Below are positions 1 through 13,500 of a stretch of DNA of 64,000 nucleotides, piece after piece. This DNA is from Datnioides undecimradiatus (lineage: Eukaryota > Chordata > Actinopteri > Lobotiformes > Datnioididae): NCBI GenBank assembly GCA_008933995.1, contig WARS01000038.1, positions 4,054,510 to 4,118,509 on the forward strand, given 5' to 3'. Positions within the stretch are counted from its first letter, which is position 1, and every line of letters begins with the position of its first letter. The notes under the pieces are model-generated. The model did not search any database. It saw nothing but the letters and a program-made list of their open reading frames with translations, and was not told the DNA's origin. The translations under genes and the position numbers were made by a program.

Positions 1-3000
1 TTTTGCACAAATGGCATTTGATTTGTTTCGGGTTAATGTAGTTGATATCTAGAATGAGGGTGAAATAGCTCAAAGCTCTAAAACACGGATCACCACAACT
101 AGTAGCATGTTTGCTTTGTTTGATTTAAGAAAATCTTTGAGTCTTTTAGGATTCAAATGTAAACTAAAAGCACTTTGCTGAGGTGGAACAGCCGTGCAGG
201 CCCGCAATTTAGCCTGAAGTATGCAGATCATTTTACAGTAGCCCGTGTATAAAGATGCATGTCCTTAATAGGTCACCCGGAGAAAGCATGCACTATTCAC
301 GTCTGGGCTTAGGACTAATAGCCTCAGCTCCGCGTCATTGACAGTAGAGCAGCCCCAGGTTAGAACCTCCTGCTTTACTTCGCGTGTTCATTACCTTGAG
401 CTATATTTACCCTGATCACAAGGGGAGTCTCTTAGACTCACTTCCACTCTCTCCTAATGAGTCTCTCTAAGCCTGGCCGTGCACAATGAGAAGAAACGTT
501 CAGTGTAACGAATGGGAAGATATTACTGACATAATAGCCCCTTGAACTATTTCACGCCGATTGATTCGAGTTGCCGACTTCGACCATAGAATTTTTATCT
601 GAGGAAACCATCTTGAAGGAGAGGCCAATGATGACATTGTGCCACAGTTAACATCTTTACCCTCCACCCTCCCCCACACACACACTCACACTCCCCGAGT
701 TTACATTAGAGATGGAGATCATGAGATGTGCTGACTGTGTATGCGCTGTGTATGTGTGTGCGTGTATCTGACTCTTTAAGCACTTCAGATGCTATTCAAT
801 TGATATAGCCATTAATGCGTGGAAGAAACCATTTTTGTGACGACTCTTGATGTCTGCATTTTCACGCCACGTTCCCCCCCCTTTCTTTCTGAGAGCTTCT
901 GCTAGAGAGCTTTCTTTCTCTCTCTCTGTTCCGCAGCATTGGTAATTATCCGCGAGGATGCCTCATGTAGCCCCACTACTGAAAAAAAACAAAACAAAAG
1001 AAAAACCCGAAAAAAAAAAAAAAAACGTCTTTGCTAGTCAGAAGAGAGCGTCAATTTAGGCCAACTCTCTCCCCTGTTAAGCATGGGGTTTTGGTCCAAA
1101 ACATGCTTCACAGGTCGCCCTCTTTATGCGCCAACCGTGCAGCAACCCAGCTGAGTTAGAAAACTTCAATTATTTTCCATTAACAGGGATACAATTGATC
1201 TAAACATGTGGTGAATGGGCCAATAGTACTACCTTAAAAGGAGGCGGTTTTTAAGGGAGTGCAGTTGCACAGGCTGAGCACCCTATGGATCAGCCCTCTG
1301 AATCTGCTCCACAATCTAGAGGCCCTCCTGCCTCAACCTGATTGAATACAAAATACCCAGAGGGGCCTGTGGTGAGACTCTAGTAACACGTGTACCCATT
1401 TGTCCAGATGCTCACCTACAGTCACTGAAGTGGGGGTAAAAAGACAATGACAGTGCAGGAGGCGGTGTTAACCTCTGAGGTGAGCAGGCATGTTTTTGAC
1501 TTATTGCCAGTTCGGATCTCCAGAGGGGGAGTGATACATTTGGCAATGTGGATTTAACATGGAGCGTCACACAAAAGGAGCAGAGCAGGCTTGTTTGAGA
1601 ATGTAGGCCAGGCGCGAGCACCCAATCTGACTTCAGTGAACTAAAGACAACACACAGAACAGATTTTTCAGTTCAGTTGATTTTCGCATTATATATGATC
1701 GCGTCGTATTGCCCAAAAGAAAGAGCACTTCTTAATTTAACAAAGTGCTGATCACCGTACTTTATAGTAAGTATAGTGTCTGTGGACAGAGAAGAGAAAG
1801 CAGTGAATGAAAACGAAAAATGTGACTTTTAATGTTGGGTTGAAGGAAAATCACCAGTTTTAACATCTCATTTTTAAAACTAGGTCTTAAAGATTTGTTC
1901 ATAGTCATATATACATGTATAATAATAAACAAAGATGCGTAAGGTCTCTCTGGATCTAGTGCACGCATTACTTCTGCTCACGTTGTTCGGTTTTATTCTG
2001 GGTGCTTTTGTTTGTCGCAGGTGCTCCTCTATATCAAAACCTCGCCTGGTGCAACTTTAAATGCTAATGTTGAAGCTGGTTGTGGCTGAAGTGGGTAACT
2101 CCCACAGTGAAATCCGTGGACATGTTTGACCGTGAAGCGAAATCTTCTGCACATGAATAAAGGTTAAAGACAGATAGCACTTTTACTGACTGCAATTTTC
2201 ACGCACAGTGAGTGTCTGTGTTTAAGCGTGAAGTAGCACAAATCAAGTCCAAACATCGACCCTCCAGATGTCTTTTTTAAAAACCTTTCTTGCATAAGTG
2301 TGGAATAATTTCTCTCAGTGAAAGACGTCTCGTGTAAACATATTCATGAAACACCTGATCTTAGACTCTTTTTATACCTATGTCTGAGAGCGTCTGTGTG
2401 CTTTGATGGCATTTTTGAAAAATATGAAGGAGAGGAAATCAGACATCAAAGGATAAAAGGAGCAGCGCGAAGTTGACTATGACAATCCTGAACCCGCTGG
2501 GAAGTGAATTGCTGTTGTTAATGAAACAGGTTTATGTCCCGACACACCCAGGGTACAGAGGCAGAGTACTCAGCGTGTAATTCACTTCGCAGTTCGGTCA
2601 TCTACCTTCAAACGCCAAGCATCAAGCAGCGTCTCCAATCGCATTAGGGGTTGTGCGACACGGTGTTTCCTTTGAAAGGGCCACAACTGGGTCGGTGCCA
2701 GCAAGGCTCCTCACACAAAGGCTCATTTTTCAGTGTCTCTTCTCGCCCTGGAGCTGTTTGCCAATCTAGCTCTGAATACACCCTTCACTGGCTTGAGCAC
2801 CTTGAGGTGTGCTCATCTCTAATCATTATTTGATGACAGAAATCTGCAGGCAAAAAACCAGGAGACACACAGTTCCTTAGCAACGGGCGCCGGTAGTCAA
2901 ACAATTTCATTAAGCGTGGCACCTCTTGGCAGGTGGGTGAGAGTGTTAGAGATAAACATTCATGAGCAGATTGGCTGTGGTATTTTGCCAACATCACAAT

Positions 3001-5600
3001 TGATGATATCAATTTGTTTCAAACAGCTCAAATATTATGTAGTGGATTCAGCAAAGGTGCGGGGATGGTGAAGGTGTATCAGGATATACTTTTCATTTAA
3101 TTGATGGCGAGCAAATGCAGCAAAGTATGAATTCCTTTTTTGTTTTGAGGAGAATTAGGATTACTTAAATCCCCGAGCACAACAGATACACACCATAAAC
3201 TGAACATTATTGATACACATAATAAGGAACAGCCTTGGGATAAAACTGATTAATTTATTTTTTTTTGGCGACAACTTAATTCTACATTTCATGAAACACT
3301 GTCCTTTTATCCATATGTACCATGGGTTTCTCCATCAAAACCCAAAGCGGCATAAACTCAGATGGAAAACCGTGTTTAAATGAGTAACATGAAGGCTAAC
3401 TTGTGCAGAGTGCTCTGACACAACTTGTGCGGTTGCATCAAAACAGTACTTTAACACACACCTGAAATTATTTCGCGCCAATTATTAACTTTTCTCCCCA
3501 AGCGTGAAGGCATCTGCCCCAACCTTTATCCATTCTCATTCAATTAACAGGTGAGTTCCACCTGGCCTCCGCGCCAGACAAAAGGTAACTGATTCTGACT
3601 TTGTCCTGGTAAGCTAACAGAGTAATAATGCAATCATTTTACGAAACCTGTTTAAAGCGGCCGTGTGTCAAAGAAGCTCGACTGTTTTCCACAAAAAGTG
3701 ATGACACCTCAATACAGCACTCTGAACGCTTGAATAGACCCCAAGCTATAATATCAACTTGTTCCTGGAAATCCGCTAGACAACATAGAGACAGTAAGAT
3801 GTTTACAGGTTTCAGTCTTTGCTCATTTAAATGAATGCACAAATGAAATTAAGTAAAAATACCCAGTTGCATTTACAACAAGTAATACCATAGTCTTAAT
3901 TTCCTTATTTCCTTACATCATCGAGAGCGTCCGTGAGAGATCCACTTGTCATTTGAAGGGTTTGAGGCAAAAATCAGCGCAGTCCAATCAAGAGCTGTGG
4001 ACAAGAGCAGCTCGTTTGAATTGAGTGCTTTAATTTATGGTGTTGTACACAGCCTGGAGGTAAGACAGTGACCATGAATGAGATGAGTGTCTTGTGAGCA
4101 TATGAGTAATGCGATATGAAGCTTTTACAAGCAAATGTGATTTATATCATTGTCACTTTCAAGATCAGCTGAGCCTATGACGCCCTGATCTCTGGGTATT
4201 TATTCTTGCTGCCCTCAGGGTTTCAGTTCGCCGAAGGTTGGGTGCAGAGACAAAGACCGTGTCTTTTACTGATGAGCGACAGTGGTGAATGATTTCTCAG
4301 ACACGTTACACTGTCTGAGCAGTAGGTAACTTTATTTATGCTCCTGTAGGTTGTCTTCCACATGCTGTGCAGTCTTATTGTCCTCGTATCACCTCGATTT
4401 AGCCAATCAGTGTATGCAGTCCTGGTCTTTGGCTCAATAGCCCTCTGTTGTTGTCTGAAAGTATTTTTTGGTCTGATGATGCTGATGAGGCCCCAGGATG
4501 CACACTCCTGAATTTGTGTTCAGCACAGCCATGCTGGATTACCTTTAAGGAGAGTGTGAACGAAGCTTTGAGTCTTTTCAGGTTGTACCTTTCAGGGAAA
4601 CTCTGCAGCACGGGAAACCTCCAAGTGGCTTTGCGAGCCGTCACCTGCAAGACAGATCCCCGTGCCTTTATTGTATGATAAAATAATGAATTATTGATTC
4701 GACTCTTGTGACAGTAAATTTTAAAAAGCTACCCCTACAGGCGAGGGAGTTATATAATCTAAACCTTTATGCTGCTGAGCTAGGTGACCTGCGGCTCGCG
4801 TATATTACTTGTGTTAATTTATGATCGCCTTGATCTCCATCAAAAGACTGGCATAAATGAACTGGCTTTGCTTCCTGCTCACTTGGCCCAGATGTGTATA
4901 AGCCACCACCACCACCTCCACCACCCCCCTCCTCCCCTGCGTTCCCCTCTGTCATCTTTTTGACACCTCCAAAAGATGACATGGAAATACATGTGTCGGC
5001 AAGCCTGACAATGAGGAGCCATAAAGCAATAAAGCAAAAAAAAAAGAAAAAAAAAAAAGACGGGGGACCTCAGAGTGTTTGTCACTGTCATGTCTATTGA
5101 TTGATGACAAAGAAAACGATTGAGAGGTCCTCGACAGAGGGGCAGGAGGAGACAGACAGAGGGAATTTCATTTGTTGAGTCAAATATTCAGAAGCAAGAC
5201 GTGCGCGGGCATTTTAGCCTCCCATTCCTCTTATTGTATTACATTAATCAAAGGGTTTCCGGGACGTTTCATCCGAACCGATTGTCACCGTGATGTTCTG
5301 CAAGCGAAGAGGAAAAAAAACAAAACAAAACAAAACAAAAAAAAAAAACATCCTTCAGCGACGTCTCTTTCCTGACAGTGGTATCAATTGTCTTGTCTTA
5401 AATGATCATGGCCACTGCATTACTTGGGAATTAACAGCTAGAATTTATGTGAGTGCCTCTCTCCTCGCTTCCTGCCGCGGCTGAGTCGCAGAAACAAATA
5501 ATTGAATTGGTACAAGTACATAAAGCATTCCAGCGGCTAATGTAACAGGCCTAACTGAGTTAACGAAGGCAAGGGCACAGACAAGAGTGGGGTTATAAAA
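1..5600. other. Gene desert; unique sequence, no gene seen
   Basis: No exon recognised on either strand. Blocks with enhancer-like texture lie at about 200-430, 1050-1270, 2440-2960 and 5380-5600. Low-complexity patches include A runs near 981-1025, a (CCA)n-like patch at 4903-4930, and A runs at 5037-5060 and 5312-5349. The remaining sequence is AT-rich and featureless. Confidence 0.7.
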
Positions 5601-8280
5601 AAAAAAGAAAGCCATGCAGATCTGAACCTTTTTCCTCTTTTACCAGCCGTCGTGTTTTTCTTCCCCCTTGCGCGTTTTATCTCTCATCACCTTCCTCTCC
5701 CTCTTTAATTGGAAGTCTCCGCCTCAGTTGTGTATCACCTAAGATGCCGGGGAAACCTAAGCTGTCACAAAGTGTGCTTATTAAAATGGACGGCGGGAGA
5801 TAAAAGCCTAAACTCCCTCCCTTTTTTTTTTTTTTTTTTTTTTACGAGGCGACTGTGACTGTCTGAGTGGATCAGTCGTGGCTCAATGAGACACTTCGAC
5901 CCTGAAGCGGTGTGTTTACAAAAAAAAAAAAAAAAGAAATGGGGTGAATTGTCCCTTTATAATCAGACCCCAAATCACTTAATGCACCATGTAGCATAAA
6001 TGCACAGGAATTTGTCTCGGAGGCAGCGTACTGACAACGTTTACGGAAACACAATGCATACTTGGAGCACATGATGCAAGGGCAGATGCATTTGAAACTG
6101 CCAATAGCCAACTTTGTCCCGATATCTCGAGCAGATAGTGTGATTTTTTTTTTACTGTTTTCACACGGAAATAAGTAGCTCTGCTGGGACGTTATTCCCC
6201 AGGGAGGAAAAGAAAAAAACCCCTGAAACTCTCCAGTGAAATTCTTTTAGGGTTAGCGGCGTTTTAAGGCGAACCGATAGCGATATGATTTAGTACAGAT
6301 ATGGAGCTGTGATTTATAAATCATTAGAAATAAAGCCCCTATGTATCTCAGACACATATGACATCATCCATCACTAAAGTGACAATGATGGAAAGGCGTT
6401 TTATGGCTGACCATTACACAGTCAGACTGTCTGAATGTGGACCGATGTTTTATCTTCCGTCTGTCGAATAGTGTTTTTTCAGTTTCCCTCGTGCCGCTCA
6501 AACGCTTTGGCGCTCTCTCTGTCAGGAGCGCAGCTTCGCACGATGCATTTAAACATGCCTTTAACCTTTATTTGCTTCGAGAAACCGCACCGAGAGCAGC
6601 GCTGCCTTTTGCAGCCCCGATCACACTGCACGCTTCACACTTGTGAGCTGCACGGCATAATCACAGTGTGATCTGTTGGCCGCGGTGCTGCTTCACCGGA
6701 GCAGTCGGGGGTGGGGGGGGGTGGTCAGAGGCCTTGCTCAAAGGCATCTGAGTGGTTGTAAATGGGGAGGGGCAAGTGTTTCTCATTGACTTCACCCACC
6801 TAAATCTATCCTGCTAGCTCAGACATTAACAATACTTGTCATTATTCAGCAGTCCAGTTTCAGTCCTGACTAGTAATGCTCCTAATGAATTATTTATTTG
6901 TGCTCTGTCTGACACCGGAGAGAATGAATAAACACATAAAGGCGCGGGGAAGTACAGCATTACTTGCTGTCATTCACCAGAGCTTGACCTCCCATTTGGG
7001 TCCAGTGCTTCCGTTTATAAGCTTAATATTGACCCAAGTAATTATACTTATTATTTTTTCCATAACCAAGCAGCTGTTTGAGAAAGCTATACACCATGTG
7101 ACTTCATATCAGGAGTTTCAACCTGACCAGGAGATTCAGTCGTTTGTTTTCCTTCATCAGCGTTCCCGCAGCTTAAAGGCGTATAAAATGTCTCTAAGAC
7201 ATCACTCATCTGATTCTAGCTTGGTTTAATTCACGTGGTGCTGATAATTGGCTCTGATTCCACAGCTGCACCAGAGTCACATCCGGTTTTCACCTTTAAA
7301 ACATAACAAATAACAGTTACCTGCTGTGAAACAACTAATAGAATAATCCTCTTTGCCTCTTTTCTGCCATGAGGAGTCATGGACGTTATGTGTCTGGTGC
7401 GTATGAAGATCAGGCTAGTTAGCAAAAGCGCCGACACTCGTCATGGCTGAGCAGACAAAACTCAAACTTCAAAGGACAGTTTAAGTTATGAAGCACGGTT
7501 TGGTCCCGTCCACAGAGCTTCACTGTCAGGTGAACGGTGGGAACAAGTTGTAGAAAAGACTATTTTATTGTCAGACTTACATGCATCAGCTCATTAATAC
7601 GTCTAAACATACACTTCTGCAGCGTTCCTAAAATCTGACTTTATGTCCAACTGCTCAACATCAAAGTCGATGGGGAAAGTTACATCAGATGTTTTGCTAA
7701 ATATAAGCTCAGAAACATTCTTTGAATGTGCATGGCATTAGCTGAAACCTTCCCCTGTACATCTTGTGCATAATGAAGAATCAATACTTCATGCCACCGT
7801 ATCCCTACGCAACACTGCGGTGACCCATTTGGAAAACCTCGAGTTACATCAAATCGGAGTTCCCCGAATGCCATTCCTCTTCCACTTAACCAACTGCTGT
7901 AAATGTTCTACTCCTGAACAGCTTCTGTTTGTTGTTGATATATATATTTTTTTTCTCTTTTTGCTGCTGTGTATTTTGCTGAAGCTTTAGACTCTCATTA
8001 AATCAACTGAGGAACTGCAAGCCTCTACAAACATCAAATCTATAAATTGCACGGATGGTCTTACGCTAGGTCTCAGACAGCGCTACCCTTTGATGAAAAC
8101 TTCTGGGACAAAAACAGAAAAATAACTAGAGATTCTGAGGCAAGAAGAGAAAGTCTTGTTTTGACACTAAGATTAATTTACAAGTTTTCCCTCACTGGCA
8201 AAAAAGAAGGGGCGTGTATGTGTGTGTTAGGGGGGTGACTAGAGAAAGAGCAGAGAGAGATGAGAGGAGCTTTTGATATT

Positions 8281-8470
8281 TATTAGGCCTGGACCTCACC
8301 AAAGACCTCTCCCAGGACTGCCGATGTGACAATTAAGCCAGGTTGTGCTTTGACACTGTTTCCATAGGCAAGTGGCCAAAGTATATCTCCAGTCAAAATA
8401 TCCATGCCAGCTAACAAGCTTGTTCCCTCTCCATAGAGCCAAGAAGAAAGGGAGGCTGCAGCCTTGAGAC
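8281..8470. promoter_or_regulatory. Enhancer-like non-coding block (desert)
   Basis: Unique block beginning at ggcctggacctcacc. It includes gacaattaagcc, an inverted SOX-like core (gctttgaca) and a ggccaaag core. It ends at an A run. Confidence 0.3.
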
Positions 8471-8639
8471 ATGAACAAAAGCTAAAAAAAAAAAAAAAAA
8501 AAAGAGGAGGATGAGGGGGTTGGTGGTGAGGTTGGGTGTTGGAGGAGAGGGTATAAGACAAAAAAAAGAAATAAATAAATAAAATGAAAAGGCGCCCCCA
8601 CCCTCCCCTCCCAAAAGAAGCCGCTGGAGTTTGCTGAAG

Positions 8640-9480
8640 AAAACGGTGTCAGCGACTAGATGTGATCAAGGTGTTGTGTGCAGCTCGCGTCTGAAAATGT
8701 CCAACGCCGTCAAGGCCCGACACAATGCGCAGCCAGATAGGAACCAGGCCCCTGGGTACGCTCTCACTCGCTTTTGTTCCGCCTTAATGACCCTGCCTTG
8801 ATTCCATCCATAACGCTCGCAGCTCTCGCTACACCTTGCCTATTTAGCCCACAGTCATGTCAGCTCGCTTCTCCCATTGCTCAATCTTCGCCCTCATTTC
8901 ACTTCTTTTTTGTTGTGTGTGTGTGTGTGTGTGTGTGTATGCGTCCGTGCGTGCGTGTGTGTGTGTGTGTTTGCTGGAAAATGCTCTTGTCTTAGAGGAG
9001 CTCCCTGCCACACAATGGCCATCTAAACTCATTAAGAAAATTCCGTAAAGAGCCATTAACAAACGGGTTCTCTTTGGCCAGAGATATCAGGTCTAATTAG
9101 GTGACCGTTCTTGACAGGGTTGCAAAAACAAAAGGCGCGCTCGCATTTGAAAAGGTTCAGGTCCCGCAAAGGGCCTCACGATTTTTTTTTTTTTTTTTTC
9201 CTCCTCCCTCTTCTTCGTCTCCCCCCACTGTAGCCGACTAATGACTGTGGGTTTAACAACAAAAAAGAAGAAAAAAAAAAAATACCTCTCTTCCCTGGGA
9301 AGGCGACGGGGAAAGGTTCGCCGTCCGCCAAACAAAAGCCTTTCCACTTCGGGACCTTTTTCCCCCTCGCCAGGTGATTCGCTGTCCTCATTTACGAGAC
9401 AATGAAGCCACAGTCAGACTTATTGTAAACACTTTGCATGGGCTGCTAAATGGACCGCCATGCCAAGCCAGCAACCCAGG
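8640..9480. promoter_or_regulatory. Cluster of enhancer-like segments (desert)
   Basis: Unique segments at 8640-8880, 9000-9130 and 9360-9480 are split by a GT array and T/A runs. Cores include ctcattaagaaaa, gtctaattagg and cattaacaaacgg. No coding evidence. Confidence 0.3.
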
Positions 9481-10239
9481 CTTCACGCCCCCCACCCCCC
9501 CCTCCTTTCACTCCCCGCCTCCCTCCCTGGTCCTCTTCTCCCACTTTCAAGTACAGTGTGGACCGCGTTTTTGTTGTACAGGAATTTGTTGTGGTGACAC
9601 TGGAGCTGTTAGATAAGTGCATCCCGGCCTCACATTTAGAGCAGATCATGCAACACTCCATCAAAGATACGAGACAAGCAAAGTAAAATGTATGGAAGCC
9701 CCTGCGGTGCTAATTCCTCATTAAAATACTGCAAAGTAAAGATTTGTTCACCATTTGACAAATCCTGAAATGTGAGAACATGGAATTAGACCGAAACGTT
9801 GCGCGGGCAGTTTTAGTGACCTGAGTGCGAGTCGAGCAGTGCAGCATCACATCCCAGCTTGTATGAAAACTCATTAACTTTTCTGTGGAATAGCTGTGCA
9901 AAACAAGAATATGCACATCATATTAGTGGCTAACAAAAAAATGCACCCAACCACGAATGCATCAGATACTCTGATTTGCTATAAGTGATATATTTTGAAC
10001 AATGAGAGACAGAAATGGTTTTATTGCTGTCCAGGTGTCAATGGGGACCAGGGAATTCACATTTGTTCCACTTTGACGCGCAAAAACATGCCGTTAACCA
10101 ATTGCAAATCGTCTTAACAGGGCTGACCTTTGAGGGGACACACAGACCTGGATGAAAACCAGGGAAGCTATCACATGAGCTGCATGACCTGCACATACGT
10201 CAGCGCTAGTACATTAAGCTTCCAGCATCACGGAAGCTG

Positions 10240-10560
10240 TTCACTGTTTGACTTTCCTGTTGACTGACAAGTGAAGCCGTTCTGGATAAATGGTTAAAAT
10301 GAGGGACGAATGCTTGGGTATTCCCCATTGTGGCTTTGTAATGACGCTTTTAAGCTTTGGTGCCTGGAATGTCAGTTGATTCACATATTGCATGGGATCA
10401 TTGTCCGTTTTGAGCTGAAAACAGCAGTGGAGCCGTGGGCGAATGGGAGCAATCAAATAAAAGTCCAACGGGCGGAGAGTTTTTGTTGTTGAGAGCATAG
10501 GCCTGTAAGCCTGATTGTATGACACCAGAAGAACCATACCTGTGTATAGGAAGAGCCTGT
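10240..10560. promoter_or_regulatory. Enhancer-like non-coding block (desert)
   Basis: Unique sequence with gatcattgtccg (SOX-like), caatcaaataaaagtcc (TALE/HOX-like) and gcttttaagctttgg. Called by texture. Confidence 0.25.
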
Positions 10561-13500
10561 TCGCTGTGTGTGGCCAGCTGGTGTGTCCCCTCGACCCTCC
10601 TTATGTGGCGAGCGCGGACATCAAGCGCGCTCCCTTTCTGTCGGGCCACATCCGAATCTATTTACGGTCGGGACCTTTGCAGCCCGAGCAATCCATTCAC
10701 GTTTGAATGAAAAGATCTTTCACCTTAATGTGTTGCATTCCAAAGACAGATGACGGTGACCTTTGTTCCGTTATATATTGTACGTGGCCGCGTAAAATAT
10801 ATTGCCTCTGTTTTCAGTGAGTAGCTCGGCATAAATAAGACACAAAAACTTCGACGTGCTCTTTCATTTACCCGGACATTAATGGCTTTTTTTTGTTGTT
10901 GTTCCGTGCTATGATATACTGTATGCACCATGGGAAAAAAGGCCTGGTATCTTTCACAGTGCTGGGATCTGTTTTTGCAGGGTGGCTGCAAACACTGTAA
11001 GGAGGGCTGGCTTTATAAAGTATACCACTCTAAGAAATTGCATTTCCTCTGTAATGCTGAGTGTGTCTTGCTTCTCCTTTATTCCTTCTATGTTTTACTG
11101 CGCTCGGACTGTATATTGTTCACAATAACGATTATTTCTTGCCTTTTTCATTATAATCTAAATGTCCTGTGTCACACTGCACTGGTTTAGATCGGGATCT
11201 TTTAAGTTGGAGGTCGGCTTTAATCCAGACAAAAGAATTTTCCCATGTTTACAAGTCAATGCAAACTGACCAAATTTAGGTTCGCACAAGAAATACAGCA
11301 GTAACATGATTAAGGAAATGGCCCATGAAAAACTTTGATTATCCCACTGCCATTTTGCTCTTATCTTAAGTAAAGCCTCAATCACACCTACTGTTTGTTT
11401 TCTTTGGTCCAAAGCAGAGTGGAAAATTTCATTTGAGTTTCGTTTCACACTGCCCAATAACAAGCCGACCACGAGTTGTAAATAAAAGTCATGTACGTTC
11501 GAGATTTTGGCAGCGGAGGTGGAGCTCAAATTAATTCCACATAAAGCAACGGCTGACTTTGTTCTGCTTGGTTTTCCAGGCAGACGGAGCTGCTTCTGTC
11601 TCCCTTTACCCATAATCCCTTGAGTTGTTTCCTGCACTTGGTTTGGATTACATTTTGACTTCTAACAAACCACATCATAGTTCTCCTCTCAGAGGATGGA
11701 GACTTCTGCAGCAATCACGGTGCCATTATTACCAAAAAAAAATGAAATGAAATATAAGCATGCTCAGCTCCGCATGAGGGTAAAGGAGTTGAACTTAAAG
11801 GATCAAAACATCGGACCGGATTGCAGGGCAAAGTGCAGAGACAGCAACGATCAAAAATCCAATTCTGCCACGGTGAAGGTTCACCTCAGCTGAAATGTGA
11901 GCGCTCCTCACGCCCCGGTAAATGGCGGCTGCAGGTCTTGCACCACAGAAGACTGGATCAGTTGGAGTTTGAGCATCATACACACATCACCATTGCTTGT
12001 TTACATTGTTGTTCATGGAAGTTGATCCATGGCACCTTGGCCCTGGTGACATCGCAAATGAAATGCAAGACAGTAAGCTCCGATTGGTCAGAGAGCAACA
12101 TGGCGTCTCTTGGCAAAGACGCTGGGTCTGTTGTCACGTGTGTCGTCAGCGTGATGGCATGTTGAAAGACGTGTGTCGAATCCGTCCAGGCAGTGACGAC
12201 GACCTGAACGCCTCCACCCATCGCTCGCTTGACACAAACACGCAACTCCTTGTTCCAAACCCAAATTCACACACACACACACCCCTACACACACACATTT
12301 TCCATCACTAATCCTCCAGGAGACGTCTGCTGACTTTCACAGTGATGTCACAATGTTTTAGTTGATTTATAAACCCCAGTGATCATATAAAAGGTTTAAT
12401 TTGCAGTTTATTATCCAATGTCTTCAAATACCAAACTCCATTTTCTCCAACTTTCTAAAAATTGGGTTTATCGGGTTAATTTTGTCATTTTTTAATAATT
12501 TGTCTAATCCAAACGCGTGGTGTGCGATTTGCATGTATTTGTACAGTCGTCGGACTCCTTCCTCAGATTCCTACTTTTACTTTTAACATGTGCAGTAAAA
12601 CTTTATTAATAAGAAAAACAAGGCAAAGAGAAATCTCTGGAGACCCCTATGATGATGATTCACGCCAGATTTACCCATACTGACAATGACTGACAGCCGC
12701 GCTCGCAGCTCTAACCAGCAGCAGGAGCGTCTCTTTGGCAAGTCCTCTGGTTGCTCAACAGGTGCCAGGTGAAACCTCCCCAGCTGTCTCGTGGGTATTT
12801 CCTCTCTCTGAGCTCTGGCTGGTCAGAAATCTCTGGTCTGTCTCCGATGTCCCGGCGCCGCATTCCTCCTCGCCGCAGGAGCCGCGTGTTCCTCTCCCTA
12901 CCTTAGCTGAAAAGGTTAATCACCAACAGGTGCTGGTTTATGGGCTGCTGGCTCAGCTGTTTACCTTCACGGCAAATGTGTTGCAGGAACAGAACTTTGT
13001 CACGGTGGGATTTCTGTCCTTCCTGCACGACGTGGCCAACTGACTGCACATTATACCTAAATTTAATGTTCACAATGTTGTTTTTGAGCCTTTCAGAGCT
13101 AATTCTTGAAAATGTAGTTGTTTGGTCTGAATCCAGGCTGCGTAACAACCATTTTAACATCATATAATGCAAATGTTTTTCCTTTAAAACACTTTCATTT
13201 TGCTCCAATCCAAGATGTGCTGTTGCTCCACAACTTTTAATCTCTAGTAAACACACACGGTGGTGGCTTTAAACTGAATATAATAGCAAACATAAATAAA
13301 GATCAGATAATATGTATCTGCCTGAGATTTAAAATTAGATTAATCTTTAAAAACAATGTAAAAAAAAAAAAAAGCCCAATTCATAACAGAAAACTGCAAA
13401 AAGGCCGTGTGATCATATATGAAAGAATATGTTCAAATAGAAACCTGTCGCACCAATTTAGACATTTTATCCGCCGCCAGAGATCTGAAGCTTTGACCTT

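Larger units (their letters stand above)
5601..13400. other. Gene desert; unique sequence, no gene seen
   Basis: No exon recognised. T/A runs occur at 5821-5843, 5921-5935, 8484-8502, 9182-9199 and 13362-13374. A G-run cluster lies at about 6708-6723 and a GT array at 8914-8971. Enhancer-like segments are listed separately. Open frames (up to 117 aa at 6876-7229 and at 12903-13256) lack domains or protein-like composition. Confidence 0.65.
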